Shown piece after piece: positions 12,607 through 25,961 of a stretch of 64,000 nucleotides of DNA (positions are counted from its first letter, which is position 1; each line of letters opens with the position of its first letter). The stretch comes from Cercis canadensis (taxonomy: Eukaryota > Streptophyta > Magnoliopsida > Fabales > Fabaceae): contig QAOA01003028.1 of the NCBI GenBank assembly GCA_003255065.1, positions 277,056 to 341,055 on the forward strand. Direction: 5' to 3'. The notes below the pieces were generated by a model. It was given only the letters and a program-made list of their open reading frames with translations, was not told the origin of the DNA and did no database searches. A program made the translations under genes and the position numbers.

Positions 12607-14003
12607 TGTAGGTTGGAGGAGGTGACAAATGCAGGACATTGCCTGTTTTATGCATGCAGAGTGTATCATGCTGACCTGCATTATTTATAACTGCTTATGT
12701 CGTTATATTCATTATTTGCAAAGGTGTTTTAAGTATTATGAAGATATTTTAGGTTAATTCCGTATAAGTTCTTCTACCTGTTACGCATGAGGAAGTTTTT
12801 ATATACATAAAGATCCCTATGGTGCTGGTTGTCGAGTTTTATACTCCAACCCAGAGTTGTAATTAACAATTAAAAATAAATAAATAAAAAACAAAAAACA
12901 AAAAAAAAACCTAGACCTTAATTAGGAAATTTAACTTATTTGCTTGATATTTTTGTGTGGAAGGAGTCCCACCATACATATTTTTTTCATGGATAAATCG
13001 TGATTATCTAGTTTTCATTGTATTCGTGGAAAGTTTGAACAGAGATACTATCTATGTAATTCTTACTTTCTTAGAAGCTAATCATAGTGGAATTTGAGAG
13101 TGAATTGGAGAGGGCTCAAATAATGGATGATTGTGTTTTACCTTGTTAAATGTTTTCTTTCAATATCCCTTATGTTACTGCTGTAACGAAATTACTTATC
13201 TCTTAGCATCAAGAAAAGCTTGCTACTGCTGAGTGTTGATATATAGTTAGAGAAAAACATTTTATCATATAAGATTACCTTCTCTTTGGTCAGTTTAGTT
13301 AAAGGTCTCTTAGTCATGACCGACATGTTTCAACAAGATTCCTTGATCTTCATGTGTTGTGATATTTATTTTTTGCTTTCCCATGTTTTGTCCTTGTTAT
13401 TGTATTAATAATGCAAGTAGACCTGTGGAGTTCTGGTATGTTATAGCTTCAACCAGAGGAGCAAGTAGTGGTTTTTCCTTCTCTATCAAAAGTTTTTTTT
13501 TTCATATTTTAGAAGTAAATTCTTTAGGGGAATTATATGGGTTACTTTCATCGTTCTTGTGTTTGTTCCATTACTCTGTAATATACTGTTGGCTTTTAGT
13601 CTACTTGGTTCCTTGGGAAGAGAGGGTAGGGGAAAAAATAAAAAAAAATCAGCATTTGCTTCTTATATTTGTTCATTTTCGCATGTACATTTTAGCAAAG
13701 CAGATATATTAGTTGATGAATTAATTATTTATTTATTTATTTGGGGTTGTTTAATTAAATTTATGAGATATGTGATTACAGTATCCTCTTGCTGTCTCAT
13801 TGCATTGTTAGCCAGTCTAATTTTGCTGCTTCTTTGTGTTTTGTTAGATGGTAAAAATGTTGGATTTTGGTTCATTGGAGTAATTGAGAAAAATGGACTG
13901 GAACTGAGTGTTTGTCTTTGTTTTCTCATTCTACTATCATTGGTTGGTTTTGTTAGTGGTACAAAATTATTTATTTGTGTATTTATAATATATGTGGATG
14001 CAG
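11791..14003. other. CACTA-1 5' region, possible leader exon, (AT)n
   Basis: A locally GC-richer stretch (about 11820-12090) with CGCCGCCGCC ends in a good splice donor (GCAG followed by GTGAGT near 12091). This suggests a leader exon of the element transcript or of the captured rhodanese gene. An AT dinucleotide run follows at 12558-12604. No coding domain was recognised; the longest plus-strand frame here (13559-14059) is mostly hydrophobic read-through. Confidence 0.4.
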
Positions 14004-14402
14004 AGAAGATAATTAACATCCCTTACTTGTTCAACACCCCAGAGGGTAATAAAATTTAATCTCTAACACTACAATTAAACCTCGTTTGGAGATTTTTGCT
14101 TACAGATTTTAAGGTGGAATGATATTCTTTGATTTTGGACAACAGGTGGGGTGAAAAACCCATTGTTTCTGAAGCAGGTTTCATCTGTTTGCCACAAAGA
14201 GGATCATATTATTGTGGTATTTTCTATTTTATAGTTTTTATATTATGTGAATTTACCATGATTTTTGCTTGTCCTTTCTTTCTTGGTTAACACTAGAGTT
14301 ACCACTTAAGCACAAAATAGTTCATTTTTTGGATGAACTCTATTTCAAGGTTGTCGAAGTGGGATCAGATCTCTGTCTGCAGCTGCTGATCTTTTTGCTG
14401 AT
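14004..14402 (+). pseudogene. Captured rhodanese-domain (sulfurtransferase) gene fragment
   Basis: Three exon-like pieces keep splice signals. 14004-14045 gives KIINIPYLFNTPEG and ends at GTAAT. 14146-14216 follows an AG and gives VKNPLFLKQVSSVCHKEDHI then IV, ending at GTAT. 14350-14402 gives CRSGIRSLSAAADLFAD and ends at GTAAG. Together they match the C-terminal half of plant single-domain rhodaneses (STR16/18 type), including the active-site loop with its cysteine (CRSGIRS). The third piece joins out of frame by one base at its acceptor, so the fragment is broken. N-terminal exons and the GGGYLAW-type end were not found. It shares the plus orientation of the transposase genes. I read it as a host gene fragment carried by CACTA-1. 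Confidence 0.72.
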
Positions 14403-17400
14403 GTAAGTTTATTGATTTCAACTTCAGCACACCATATTATTATTCATATTATTGTTACTAAATTTATCCATTATTGATGTAACAAATAAAAAGAACCTCA
14501 ATTGTCCATTTTATGCTGAGTTATGAGCTTATGATCATTTTGCGTTTTCTTTTCTTTCTCTGAATTCAATATAAAATGGCAAAAGTTATGATAGTCTTAA
14601 ATATTATGCTTTCGTTTTCTTCTTTTGGTTTATTTGTTCTATGCCAGAGTAACTTGAATTGATATGAACAAGTATTTATATTGTATATGCCAACGGGTAC
14701 TTGGTTTATCAGAGAGAAAATCAGACTTCTTGATTAGCATTGTTCCTAACATCATAGTTTATTTTTAATAGTTTTTAAAATCTAATTGATTAGCATTTTT
14801 CCTTTTTCTGATTCAATTATGTTTTATTGGTCTATTTCCAATCTTGAAGCTTAATCTAAAATAAATTGTTGCATTTGCAACAATAGCAAGTATATTATTT
14901 CTGTCCAAAAGATAATTGTCTATGTATTAAGACTTTGTTTGTGTCCAAAAGATAATTGTCTATGTCAACTAATTGGGGGTTAGGCCAGAATGACACCCAA
15001 ACTAGAAGGAGGCTAATTATCACAGGTAGTGATGATAGATATGGCAACTACTTCCGCATTGTGGAAACCCAATTTAGTGGTATCTACAACATTTGATGGT
15101 GTCCTACAGATGTCTGTCCCACTTGCAGATTCATTTGTGGCACCGCTGGAAACTTGTGTGAGAATGGCAAGATTTTGTTGGCCTTGGATGGTAGTGTGCT
15201 CCCATTTGTGTTTGAGAGGGCATGATTTGTACCTGCTATTGAAATTTGTCTTGTTTATTCATAGCTTTGGCGTTGTGGTAGTTACCAAATTATTGGAGCT
15301 ACCATTCTTGATAATAGGATGGAAGAAAGATTTGTATGTCTTTTTTAGGTATAGAATAAAGCTCCAAAATGTTATGTGTAAACCATTGGCTGTATAAGAA
15401 ATTGTCGTTGTCTTAAATCATATAACCAAAAATGTTTCTTTCTGTTTCTCACTTTGCTTGGATATTTCTGGTTTGGTTTTGTGTGTGTCTGCCCTTGAAG
15501 ATGTTGGCTTCTGAGTTGTTTAACTTGTTTTGTTCATGGTATCTGTGATTAATCATGTGAAGTGAATCTCACCTCTGATTAGTGGAAAACAGGGGAGGCA
15601 ACATTTTATTAACCTCTTTTATCTCTTTCACATTTATTAATTAACTACTATTCTTTCCTTCAATATTGGAAGCATGTTAACATATAGGTAGCTTCTAAAC
15701 TACCTCCTTTCAAAGGGATAGTGCTATACTATTCTATTATTGAAGAGGTTTTGGCAAGACGTTTTGAATTACAAAGACCTCAAAAAAATGAGTAATATCT
15801 AATAATGCCAATTCTTGCAGTTGGCTGATTTTGTGAGGGTGCACTATAAAGCACTAGACATCAAAAGTCATGTGGTTTGGGGGGAGCATGTGACATAATT
15901 AAGTTACCCCGTAAATAAGTAAGGCTTATGTCATTTAATATGTCATTATGATGAAAATAGATTGCTTCTGTCATTGTTTATTGTCTTGATTACTGAATAA
16001 TATTCCTTTTGTTGTCAAGGAGATTATATTGTCTTGCTGTCAAGGAGATTGATGTTAGTGATTACTAGTGAGCTGTTGTGGGCTTGTGGCTGTTTGATAA
16101 GCTTTTGTTGTTGATTTGGCTGATTTGCTGATTTGGTCATTCAACACTGGGATGGCTGATTTGCTGATTTCTTATTGATTTGGCTGATTATTAATATTCA
16201 CAACTCATACTTATATACTTGATGAGAAATTTTTTAAGTTTGTTATAGTTTTTGGGCTCTTTGCACTGTATTATACTTTCTAGGTTTCATTTCAATAATT
16301 GATACTATTGATTTTTATTATTATGTGGTTTGACAAAGTAAGACCAATATATTTTCATTATTTTTATGTTATATTGTAATTAGATATAGATGGTGGAAAA
16401 TTTAACAAATTGCAATAATTTGGTCAAAATAGAAGCCATTTGATTGCTGCCTTTCGATTTCAGTGATTTACTGGCAGCTTGAAGCCAATAATAAGGGCAT
16501 GTTAGCAATTTATGGAGATCTTTGGATCAGCAGGCAAAACCGACAAAACCGACCGAACCGAACCGAATAAGACCGGTTTGGTTTGGTTTGGTGTTACTCT
16601 CAAAAATTCAAAAAACTGAACCGAACCGAACCGAGTTTCTCCTGTCCGGTCCGGTTCCGGTTTGGGGTGAAAACTAGACCGAACCGGACCGATTACACCC
16701 CTAGGTGTAAGATTATATCCTTTAAAATTTACTGACATTTTAATAAATAAAATTTTAGAATGAAGAAAAGCTATTATATTTTAATGTCTTTCATGAAAGG
16801 AGGTAATAGTAAGAAAGGAAGAAAAGCTATTATATTTGATCTCTTTGGATCTTATATCTTCAATAGGTACAAGTAGAGTAATAGTAAGAAAGGTGGTAAA
16901 GTTGAATAGCATTTTCTGGTTGTGTTAGTTGATTTGGATAGTGTCTTTTCATGAATTGTGAATTTGGCCTTTTGCTTTTACATGCAAAAAATATCTTCTG
17001 CAATCTTGGAACTTTACATTCATAATATCTTGTGAAAAAGAAAAATCTATTACAGCTTTCTTTCTCTCTCATTACACATTTCTTTGTTAATCGATGCACA
17101 ATCTTGGCATCCCACTTTATGTCTTTGTTGATGTCATTGGCATACCATAAACTTGACTGTTTAGTCGAATTTTATGAGGAGCGGATATATAAAAGCAAAC
17201 AAATAAGCCACAAACTACTAATGATGTGATATGCAGTAAACATTATGCAAGTTTCTTGTGTATAATAAGCAGTGGCTGGGATAAACAACATGTAGAAAAA
17301 TTCTAAAGTGCTAATTCTTTTTCTTAAGGGATTATCAATGCATTTAGAGTATGTATTTTTGATGATGCCAGTCTCCTAATGCATTGCTATTATTTCTTTC

Positions 17401-18550
17401 CTTTGGTTTTACTTCCTTTTGGATTTTGTTTGTGATATCTTTAGATAAATAAAATTAAATGAGGAAATGGTATGAAAATTGTCTATACCATTTTTTTTTC
17501 ATCTATCAACATGCTTGGAAGCTCCATGCAATCAAATCCTATTTGAGGCATTTTGAGGTAATATTGTCTCAAGGGAATGTGCTCTCGTTCTGACCTTCTA
17601 TACTAGTTTTTCCTATAGTGTATTATTTTCTTTTGACTATATCTAAATTCTATGTTGACATAATCTCCTGTCAAGCAATTTGAAATTGCTTTTTATCAAA
17701 TTAAGTATATAAATGCAATTTGAGGTGATTTTTCCTTATAAACTCTTTGCTCATGAGACCTTGTGTTATAACTCGTATCAGCCAATGATTTTGGAGTCCT
17801 GTCCTTGATCTTTTGGATTTTTAGCTAGAATGATCTACTTCTTGGGATTCCTATTTGTGCAGATTGAAAAAAAATTTTACTCTATATTTTCACTTTGGCA
17901 ACTTTCAAAACTATCTCCTAATCAGTCATTTTTTGGCCATGCTACTCATCAATCTCCACTAAATGAAAACAAATATTTTCTCTGCCAGTGTTTGCTGCTT
18001 GATTATAAAACCAGTGGCTAATCAAGGCATGATTACTTTATTATTTACTTGGTTGTAGATGGTTTAAATGGCTAACTAGTGCTCTCGTATTGACCTTCTA
18101 TTTCCACAAAATAAGTAGTTTTGGTCCATCATAAGTGTGCGATTAAAAACCTGATGGAGGATGCTAACATAACATTAAAAAATTGTTTTTTTCTTCCAAA
18201 TCAGCCATTAAAATGCATGTGAAGGTATGATTTCTAATTTCAATGTTGTTTGCGTAGGAGTCCTATGGAGGTATGATTTTGAGGATATAATGTTGATAGG
18301 CTAAAGTTAGAGATAAGGAATTATCTGGAAGATATAAAAGAGTAGGACTTTGTTAGAGTTCGAACCCTTTAGTAGGGGACTCCTCTCGGGCTGTGAAAAA
18401 CATCCTTGTATTGAAGAGAAACAAAGATTACATTACATTAGTTTCTTCCCTTGGAATGGGTAGGTCATCATACATTTTCTTTATATGTCAAATCAGTATG
18501 TAAATTATGTATGCAAAAGGCTTGACCTTGTCTTGAAAATGTTATTGCAG
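14403..18550. other. CACTA-1 interior, unassigned
   Basis: AT-rich sequence with a few exon-like islands. One at about 15026-15330 follows an AG and reads DRYGNYFRIVETQFSGIYN, then KILLALDGSVLPFVFER, with stops between; I do not recognise it. A patch rich in ACCGAACC words is listed separately. Nothing else is supported. Confidence 0.35.
16530..16715. mobile_element. ACCGAACC-rich MITE-like block
   Basis: Repeated CCGAACCGAACCG words appear on one side and GGTTTGGTTTGG on the other, ending with ACCGATTACACCCCTA. Read inverted, that end starts TAGGGGTGTAATCGG, a form common at the ends of plant hAT-type MITEs. The left end is not clear, so the block may be truncated. Class assignment is tentative. 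Confidence 0.4.
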
Positions 18551-18619
18551 CAAACAAGCTATTCAGACATGCTGGATTTGGCTGTTCAACATATCAAAGG
18601 GCTTCAAACTCAAGTTCAG
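18551..18619 (+). pseudogene. Captured bHLH transcription factor exon
   Basis: A 69-nt exon with AG before it and GTTTGTG after it encodes Q-T-S-Y-S-D-MLDLAVQHIKGLQTQVQ. This is the second helix of the bHLH fold as found in the bHLH80/bHLH122 (FBH) group, where D-MLDLAV-YIK-LQ-QV is typical. No other bHLH exon was seen nearby, so only a piece is present. It lies in the same orientation as the element's own genes and about 4 kb from the rhodanese pieces, so I take it as a second captured host fragment. Confidence 0.7.
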
Positions 18620-19757
18620 GTTTGTGAAATACCGTAGTATTAACTTTTGCAGAATAATTCAATTTTTTATGCATATTAACAAATTAAAAATGCCTCAAAT
18701 CAATTTATTGTTCTTAACAACTAATGCAGTCAACCAAATCATCCTTCTTAAAGTCTTTTATTCTAGCTGTGATAATGGAGCAGCCAACAATGGAGACCAA
18801 GCTATAGTTAAGCTGCATTAAGTACTATGGTTGAGTTGCTAGTAATATGCTAACACATTTTGATTTGATTCACTATCTATGGTAGTTTAATAATAACTTG
18901 TCATGCTGTAATGTTGATTTGTCTCAGGTTTCTCAGTTTTATTTTACCTTTTTATTAATGAAATTATTATATCAATTTTGACACTACAATTCTTGAGCAA
19001 CAGGATTATTGTAGAGTTACAGTTCTCTGTTATTGCACTTGAACTTAGAATGATTATATTTCAACAATCAAGTTGATAAGGTTTCCTTCATTGCTTAATT
19101 GCTGGTCTGGTTTTTTTTTTTTGGTTTCTAAAAAGTTATTTAAATTCTGGTCCTAAAGGGTACTAATTTTTATGCTTAATGATGGTCTGAATCTTGCTGG
19201 TCTGGTTCTCTTGAGTTGCTTAAAACTTCAAGGTCTGAATGTCTGGCATTTTATTTAACCGTGTAAACAAAAAATAACTCCATTGAAACCCATTTAGTTT
19301 GCACCTTCATGGTCTACCCATTTAGTTCATTCGACAGAGAAAGTTGCTTTGGCTACTAATCACACTTGAAGTCCCACATCAGAGTATAAATTAACAACTT
19401 AATTCAATAACTACAATTAGTTCTTTTATTAATTTTTTTCTACAACATTCAAACTTAAAATATCTATTTTAATTCCATTCTTCCCTTACCACCTAAGTTA
19501 CATCCTAGTATCATAGATTTTGATTAAAAAGAATACAGACCATAGTTATGATATTCGCTACGCCCCTCTAAACCACACTCTTAGTATTATGTTTTGGATT
19601 ATTGTATGGGTACCACATTAACTTACATGTTTGGCATTATGGTTCTCGTATTGTGTATTAGAGTGATCTGAACGTGAATCTTGTAACTATAGTTATTTTT
19701 GTTTTTGGCCATAATCTTTTAGCCTTTAATCTTTGAGTTGTTGGATGCTTTAATATA

Positions 19758-19795
<38 letters not shown>

Positions 19796-21401
19796 TTACT
19801 GCACAACAGAGATTGTCTATCTTCTTTTCCAAAATCAATTAATTATTATTTTTTAGTTAGTTTTGTAGTCATAGCAAGTGCTTCAATTAGATGACATTAA
19901 TATTAGTATTATAGAAGTTTCTTTTTTGTTCAATAATTAAGTGCTCCATGCATTTGAATGGAAGATTTGCTTCAAGAATTTGCCAAACTAGAGAATCTCC
20001 ACTTATGACTAATTAAGATTCTAGAACAAACCCCCACAAATTAACACTAAATAAAGTAGTAATGACTTAATCCTTCTTCTTTTATTTTAAGCTGAAGAGT
20101 TTCTCTTTGTTCTTGTTTTGACTGAGTCCCTTTAAATGGTTGCTGGTATATGGACTGTACAAGAGCTATCACTCAGCTAAAAATTATTAACTTAATTCTT
20201 TGCATCTGTTTATTACAACTCTATAATTGATCTAATTATTAAATACTTTTGATCAATTTATTTTCATGTCTTTTGTTGTGACAAATTATTGCTTAGCCCT
20301 CAACTTCAGTATTGTAAACATGATATGTATTATGTAAAATGTATACAAAATAGGCTATGATTCTTACATAATTTTGCATTCTTGGTGGATGGTTACTCTT
20401 TAATCCTTTGCGTGACTAGTCATAATCTGACCTCCATGTGAACTGTAAAACAAATGAGCTAAACAAAATGCACAATACAGGACAATGTGACTCTGTTAAA
20501 TTTATCGTACCTCCCTGACATTTCTAACTGCATCCTCTTTCAAAAGGTTGGCTTCGGATACCTACATAGTGTTTGTTATTTGCTTAACTTGATCTGTGTT
20601 GTCAAAGCCATATCTTGATTGCAACTTTGGTACCAATGCTTGTTCTTCCCTCACAATTCTAGTCTTATTCTTTTTCTTCCTATCAACCTCATCATCTGGA
20701 TATAATATCACGGTGTCATAAAAGAAGAAATATTGTGGTCAATAATACATATCAAACATGTCCTTGCACACAGGTTTTCAAATAGTCTCCATGGCAGCTA
20801 AAGGTTGGAGAGCACCTTTTTATGCTTTTGCTTTTGTTCATTTAGTGTAGGGCCTCTTCTAATGAGAATATTTTATTCCTCCTTTTTCTGTCTGCTTACT
20901 TGAATTGTTTGATATGTGAGTTATTTCTTTAATGCAGTAGAGGTGAAAAGTTAATGCAGTTGTTATTTACTATATTCATCTTTTTTTTTTTCTTATGCAT
21001 AAAGGGATAAAAGTGTGCATTGTGTCTGTGAGGAGGATTAGCTGGAGCTAGGGACTTTGAGTATCTATTATTACCTACTGACACGGTTGTTGGTTGCTAC
21101 ATTTGTGGACAGAAAGCAAAGGTTAGCATAAATTTTATAGTCATAAGTTTAATTTTATTTTTCCTTCATATTCATGCTTAATGTTACCAATTTAAATACT
21201 CTATATTGTGGACTGTTAGTTTTGGTTAGCCGTTAGCATCTGTGTTATCTTATAATGCATATGATTGTTCTTGGAATAGTAGTTTTGTTTATGCCTAATA
21301 TATAGTAATAATGTATTATTTAAATATGGGTCCCACTCATAACCTTCTCTTTCCTCTAGCTCTATCTCTGTCTTCTTCTGATATCTCCTCCCCTCAACCC
21401 T
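18620..21401. other. CACTA-1 interior, AT-rich, no gene supported
   Basis: The stretch contains a TA microsatellite (about 19760-19790). No domain-bearing frame was seen on either strand. Confidence 0.35.
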
Positions 21402-21751
21402 TATGCGTCCTACACTTTTCCTTCTTTCCTGTTCTCTTGCTTTCTTGTTGCTCTTCCTCTAAGGTTGGAAGGTTATTCACTTTTGTGTTTTCTTTATTAG
21501 AGGGAGAGGAGAGGAGAATAACATTTTTGTATTGAAAAAAGACCCACAATATTCACATCCCACAAAAGCAAGATCCGACTAGAAAACTGTGGGATGTGGA
21601 TTTAGGTGGATATTATTTCAATACAAAATTGTTCTTCTCATTTCCTCCCCTTCGCATAAAGAAAATACAAAAGCAAATAACCTTCCAACCCCAGAGGAAG
21701 AACAACAAGAAAGCAAGAGAATAGGAAATAAGGAAAAAGGTAGGACGCATA
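21402..21751. repeat. Long imperfect inverted repeat (hairpin)
   Basis: The left arm 21402-21536 (starts TATGCGTCCTA, ends TGTATTGAA) is the near-complement of the right arm 21617-21751 (starts TTCAATACA, ends TAGGACGCATA). An 80-bp loop holds a second, smaller palindrome (CATCCCACA / TGTGGGATG). The arms match over about 135 bp with scattered mismatches and small gaps. RNA from this region would fold into a long hairpin. It may be a MITE inside CACTA-1 or a small-RNA source; neither is shown by sequence alone. Confidence 0.85.
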
Positions 21752-22207
21752 GATAGGATAGCTTATTAAATGTTATTATTTTAGTAAATTTGTCAAGACA
21801 CACTGTTAGATAGGATAGCTTATTTAACTTAGGAACTCGTCTAAGCGCTAACCAAGTAAAGTTAATGCTTAGATAGTCCCCAATTTTGGGATTGTTCTTT
21901 GAGAAGTGCATTCACTAAATTAGATGTGCAAGTTTATTTTGTAATTTGAATTATTAAAATTTCACATCATCTCTTTCTGTTTCTCCGGGTGCATATTTAT
22001 GCTGCTTATGCAGTGTATTTCGTGTACTTGGAGAACCCTGGGGAGGTGCTGCTGAAATTTTATTAAACTAGTTACTTATATAAGCTTGTTTTAGTGTGAA
22101 GCACTCACAAAGAATGAGATAGAAGCCATACCAATTTAGCTTCAGGTTGAGATCAATTCGTGGTCAAAATTTAATTTTAATGAAATCTTACTTCAGTGTT
22201 TGAATAG

Positions 22208-25200
22208 ATGGAGATACCTGAGAATCGTCGTTGGATGTACAATAGAAAAAATCCTCAAAGGAACTCGTTATTAGATTCATTCATACGGGGTGTTAAGACA
22301 TTTATTATAGCTGCTGAAAAACTAGAGGTGTTCAAACAGGAAGGAAGATTTAGGTGTCCATGCTTAAGATGCAAGTGCTTGAGATATCACACACCGGATG
22401 AAGTAAGGTTACATTTATATAAGAAAGGATTTCAACCACATTATTACTATTGGCATAATCATAGGGAGATTGAACCACCAATTCTTAGAAGAGGTTACGA
22501 AGCTGATCCAATTTTTTATGATTTGAATCCATATGAGCGAATGGTTATGGATGCTGGGAGCTCTTCTTTCTATTTTGACCCTGAACCAGAAGAACCTAAT
22601 TCTGAAACCGCAAAGTTTTATGAGATGCTATGTGCTGCACAGTCTCCTTTGTGGAATGGATGTGAAAATCACTCTGTATTATCAATTGCGGTTAGACTTT
22701 TGAGCATTAAGTCTGATTACAATATTCCTCATGCGTGTATTGATGAAATAATCGCATTGATAAAAGAGGTATTGCCTGTGGGTCATCGAATGCCTGATAA
22801 TTTTTATCAAACTAAGAAATTAGTGGCTCAACTTGGATGTGGTTATAAAAAAATAGATTGTTGTCCATCCGGACGTATGTTGTATTATGGTGATGAAGAA
22901 GCAAACAAAGAATGTAGATTTTGTGGTGTAACTCGTTTTGTAGATAAAGGAAGTAGAAATAGCCAAAATAAGGAGATCCCAAAAAAACATATATGGTATT
23001 TACCAATAATTTCTCGGTTACAAAGATTGTTTGCCTCTAATACAACTGCAGAATACATGAGATCGCATCATGAAAATCGACGTGAAGAATGAGTGTTGTC
23101 ACACCCTTCAGATGGGGAAGCTTGGAAGCATTTCAATATAATTCACCCGGAGTTTGCATCAGAACCACGAAATGTGAGATTAGGTCTGTGCTCTGATGGT
23201 TTCAGTCCTTTCAATATGAATTCTAATATATACTCTTGTTGGCTTGTAATCTTGACTCCGTACAATCTTTCTCCTGAAATGTGTATGAAGAGATAATACA
23301 TGTTCTTAACAATAATAATTCCTAACCCACATAATCCAAAAACTAATATTGATGTGTATCTACAGCCTCTGATTGATGATTTGAAACTGTTATGGGATGA
23401 TGGTGTGCAAACGTATGATATTTTTAAGAAATAGAACTTTTGTTTGAAGGCTGCTTTGATGTGGACTATCAATGACTTCCCTGCTTATGGTATGTTGTCA
23501 GATTGGCAAACAGCAAGTCGTTTGGGTTGTCCTATTTGTATGCAATGTTGGAAAGCATTTTATGCTAAGAATGGTCGAAAAATTTGTTATTTTGATTGTC
23601 ATCGACAGTTCTTGAGCATGGATCATCCATTTCGTAAGAATAAGAAGAACTTCTTGAAAGGTCAAAATGAATTGGGTCAACCGCCTAAGCGATACTCAGG
23701 AGTTTAAGTATTTGAACAAGTTTCTCAATTGCCTAAGATAACAGATACTGGAAGAAGATATAATTTACTTGGTTATGGGGATCATCATAATTGGATTAAA
23801 CGCATTATCTTTTGGGATTTACCGCATTGGTGTGATTTGTTGAATTCGCACAATGTGGATGTTATGCATATGGAGAGTAATGTCTTTAAAAATGTTTACA
23901 ACACAGTCATGAATGTTAAAGGTAAAACCAAGGATAATGTGAAGGCAAAAATTGATCTTAGTTTGTATTGTAGACAAAAGGCCTTAGAGTTGGAAGACAG
24001 AGGAAATTGAAAATTTTTCAAACCGAAAGCGCAATACACTTTGAATATGGATCAAAAAAGAGCAATATGTGAGTGGGTACAGGAGCTGAGGCTTCCAGAT
24101 GGATATGCATCTAACTTGGGCAGATGTGTTGATATGATAAGTTACACTTTGCAACATATGAAGAGTCATGATTGTCATGTCTTCATAGAAAGATTGCTTC
24201 CAATTGCATTTAGTTGTTTACCTATTCCTATTTGGGAATATTTGACTAAATTAAGTTATTTTTTTGAGACATATGTTGTCCAACACTAGAAGAAAGTAGG
24301 CTTGACATGATGGATAAGAATATTCCAATTATCTTGTGTAAATTGGAGAAAATATTCCTTCTTGGCTTTTTTGACGTGATAGAACACTTACCAATACACT
24401 TAGTGTATGAAGCACGAGTTGGTGGACCTGTACAATATCGATGTATGTATCCATTTAAGAAGTCTAAATCTATTCTTTGAAATTAATTACTATTCAGTAC
24501 CTTGTCATTCCTAACATTATAATCGTGCAATATTTTGATTTTCATAGGTTTTTACACCATCTTAAGAAAAAAGTGAAAAATAAAGCTTATGTAGAAGGTT
24601 CTATCTGCAAAGCTTACATACTTGAGGATACTTCTACGTTTTGTTCTTATTACTTTGAGTCTCACGTACATTATAGAAATAGAAGAGTGCCTTGAAATGA
24701 TATGGTGGAGAGTCGTCTATGCATCCTCCACTATCTATATTTAACTATCCTGGCCGACACGAAGGGGCATGTAAAACTCGTTATCTCAATGAGGATGAAG
24801 TAGCCGCAGCATCACTATATGTTCTTTTAAATTGCCCTGAAGTTGAACCCATCCTGAAGTAAGTCATAGTTTTCATGTGTTATTAATGATTTTGCAAGTT
24901 TTTATGCCTTAGTGTGTAATGCATATGTTTCCCATTGCAGCATTTATGTTGAGTCATTGACATCAACATTCACTAATCTCAGCTCCATCGAACTTGACAA
25001 ACAAATAGAATCAAATTTTGTGCTTTGGTTCAAAAACTATGTAAGTGCTTTCTACAATTACATAATGAAGTTATCATTAGTATCTATTATAACAATTTTG
25101 TTGATATAACACAATTTTCATTATTGATTAATAGGTGCACAATCCTTACAATAATATTGCAGATCAATTTCTGTACAATTTAGTTTGGGGGCCTTTAAGA

Positions 25201-25857
25201 GTAGTGCAGACATTTCTAATTTATTTTGTGAATGGTTATTCTTTTCACACATCTTGGTGGGCACATAATCGAAAATCGAATAATTCTGGAGTAGGTCTTA
25301 CTGGAACAGATAGTTTATATCATGGAATTATAAAAGAGATAATTGAGATAGAGTATCCTGGAATTCCTATTAAGTGATTGACATTTTTCAAGTGTAAATG
25401 GTTTGATCCTTCGCCCATGGATACAAGAATTTGTCCCAAGTATGGGATTGTTGAGGTTAAATCAAATAGGAGATACAATGATAAGGATATATTTATCTTT
25501 GCTCAACAAGCGGAGCAAGTATATTTTACACCTTCTCCTAACCCAAATTCTAACAAAAGAGACTGGTTTGTGGTGATTAAGACAAAATCAAGACGCACAA
25601 TTGAATTACGGGATGCTCCATTTCAAGATGATAAAACTTTGCACTTCACTGAAATCTCTTCTCACGACCAAATTGTTGATAATTTAAGAGATGAGGATGA
25701 TATGGGAGAAGATTTAAGGGACATGACAATTAATGCAGATGTTGAAGCTAATGAGGAGGTGGGAGAGGATGGTTCAGAAGAGGAAAAATCATATGATAGC
25801 GAGGAGCCTGAAATTAAGGAGGAAGTCCCTAGTGATTACTTGGTTGAAAGTGATTGA
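22208..25857 (+). pseudogene. TNPD/TNP2-type CACTA transposase, decayed
   Basis: The reading starts at 22208 with the transposase-associated domain (RRWMYNRKNPQRNS ... FRCPCLRCKC ... HLYKKGFQPHYYYWHNH). The TNP2 core follows: WKHFNIIHPEFASEPRNVRL, GLCSDGFSPF, KAALMWTINDFPAYGMLSDW, LLNSHNVDVMHMESNVFKNV, LLPIAFSCLPIPIWEY. A frameshift near 24295 precedes IPIILCKLEKIFLLGFFDVI and HLVYEARVGGPVQYR. Later exons give the EGSICKAYILEDTSTFCSYY segment and a DUF4216-like part (IEIEYPGIPIK, FKCKWFDPSPMDTR, FAQQAEQVYF) ending in an acidic tail at 25857. From 22208 to 24289 one frame is kept and broken only by stops at about 23090, 23294, 23432, 23705 and 24008. It would normally catalyse excision with TNPA; this copy cannot. 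Confidence 0.92.
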
Positions 25858-25961
25858 TTGTTAAGGTTAATTTATAGTTGCCTTATGCTTTTATTCATTG
25901 ATAGTGGATGTACTTATTACTTAATGTTTCACTTACATATTTGATATTTTTGTATTCACAG

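Noticed and set aside
13559-14059. 166-residue plus-strand frame in CACTA-1
   Set aside because: Hydrophobic read-through of AT-rich intronic sequence that only overlaps the rhodanese exon in another frame; no domain.
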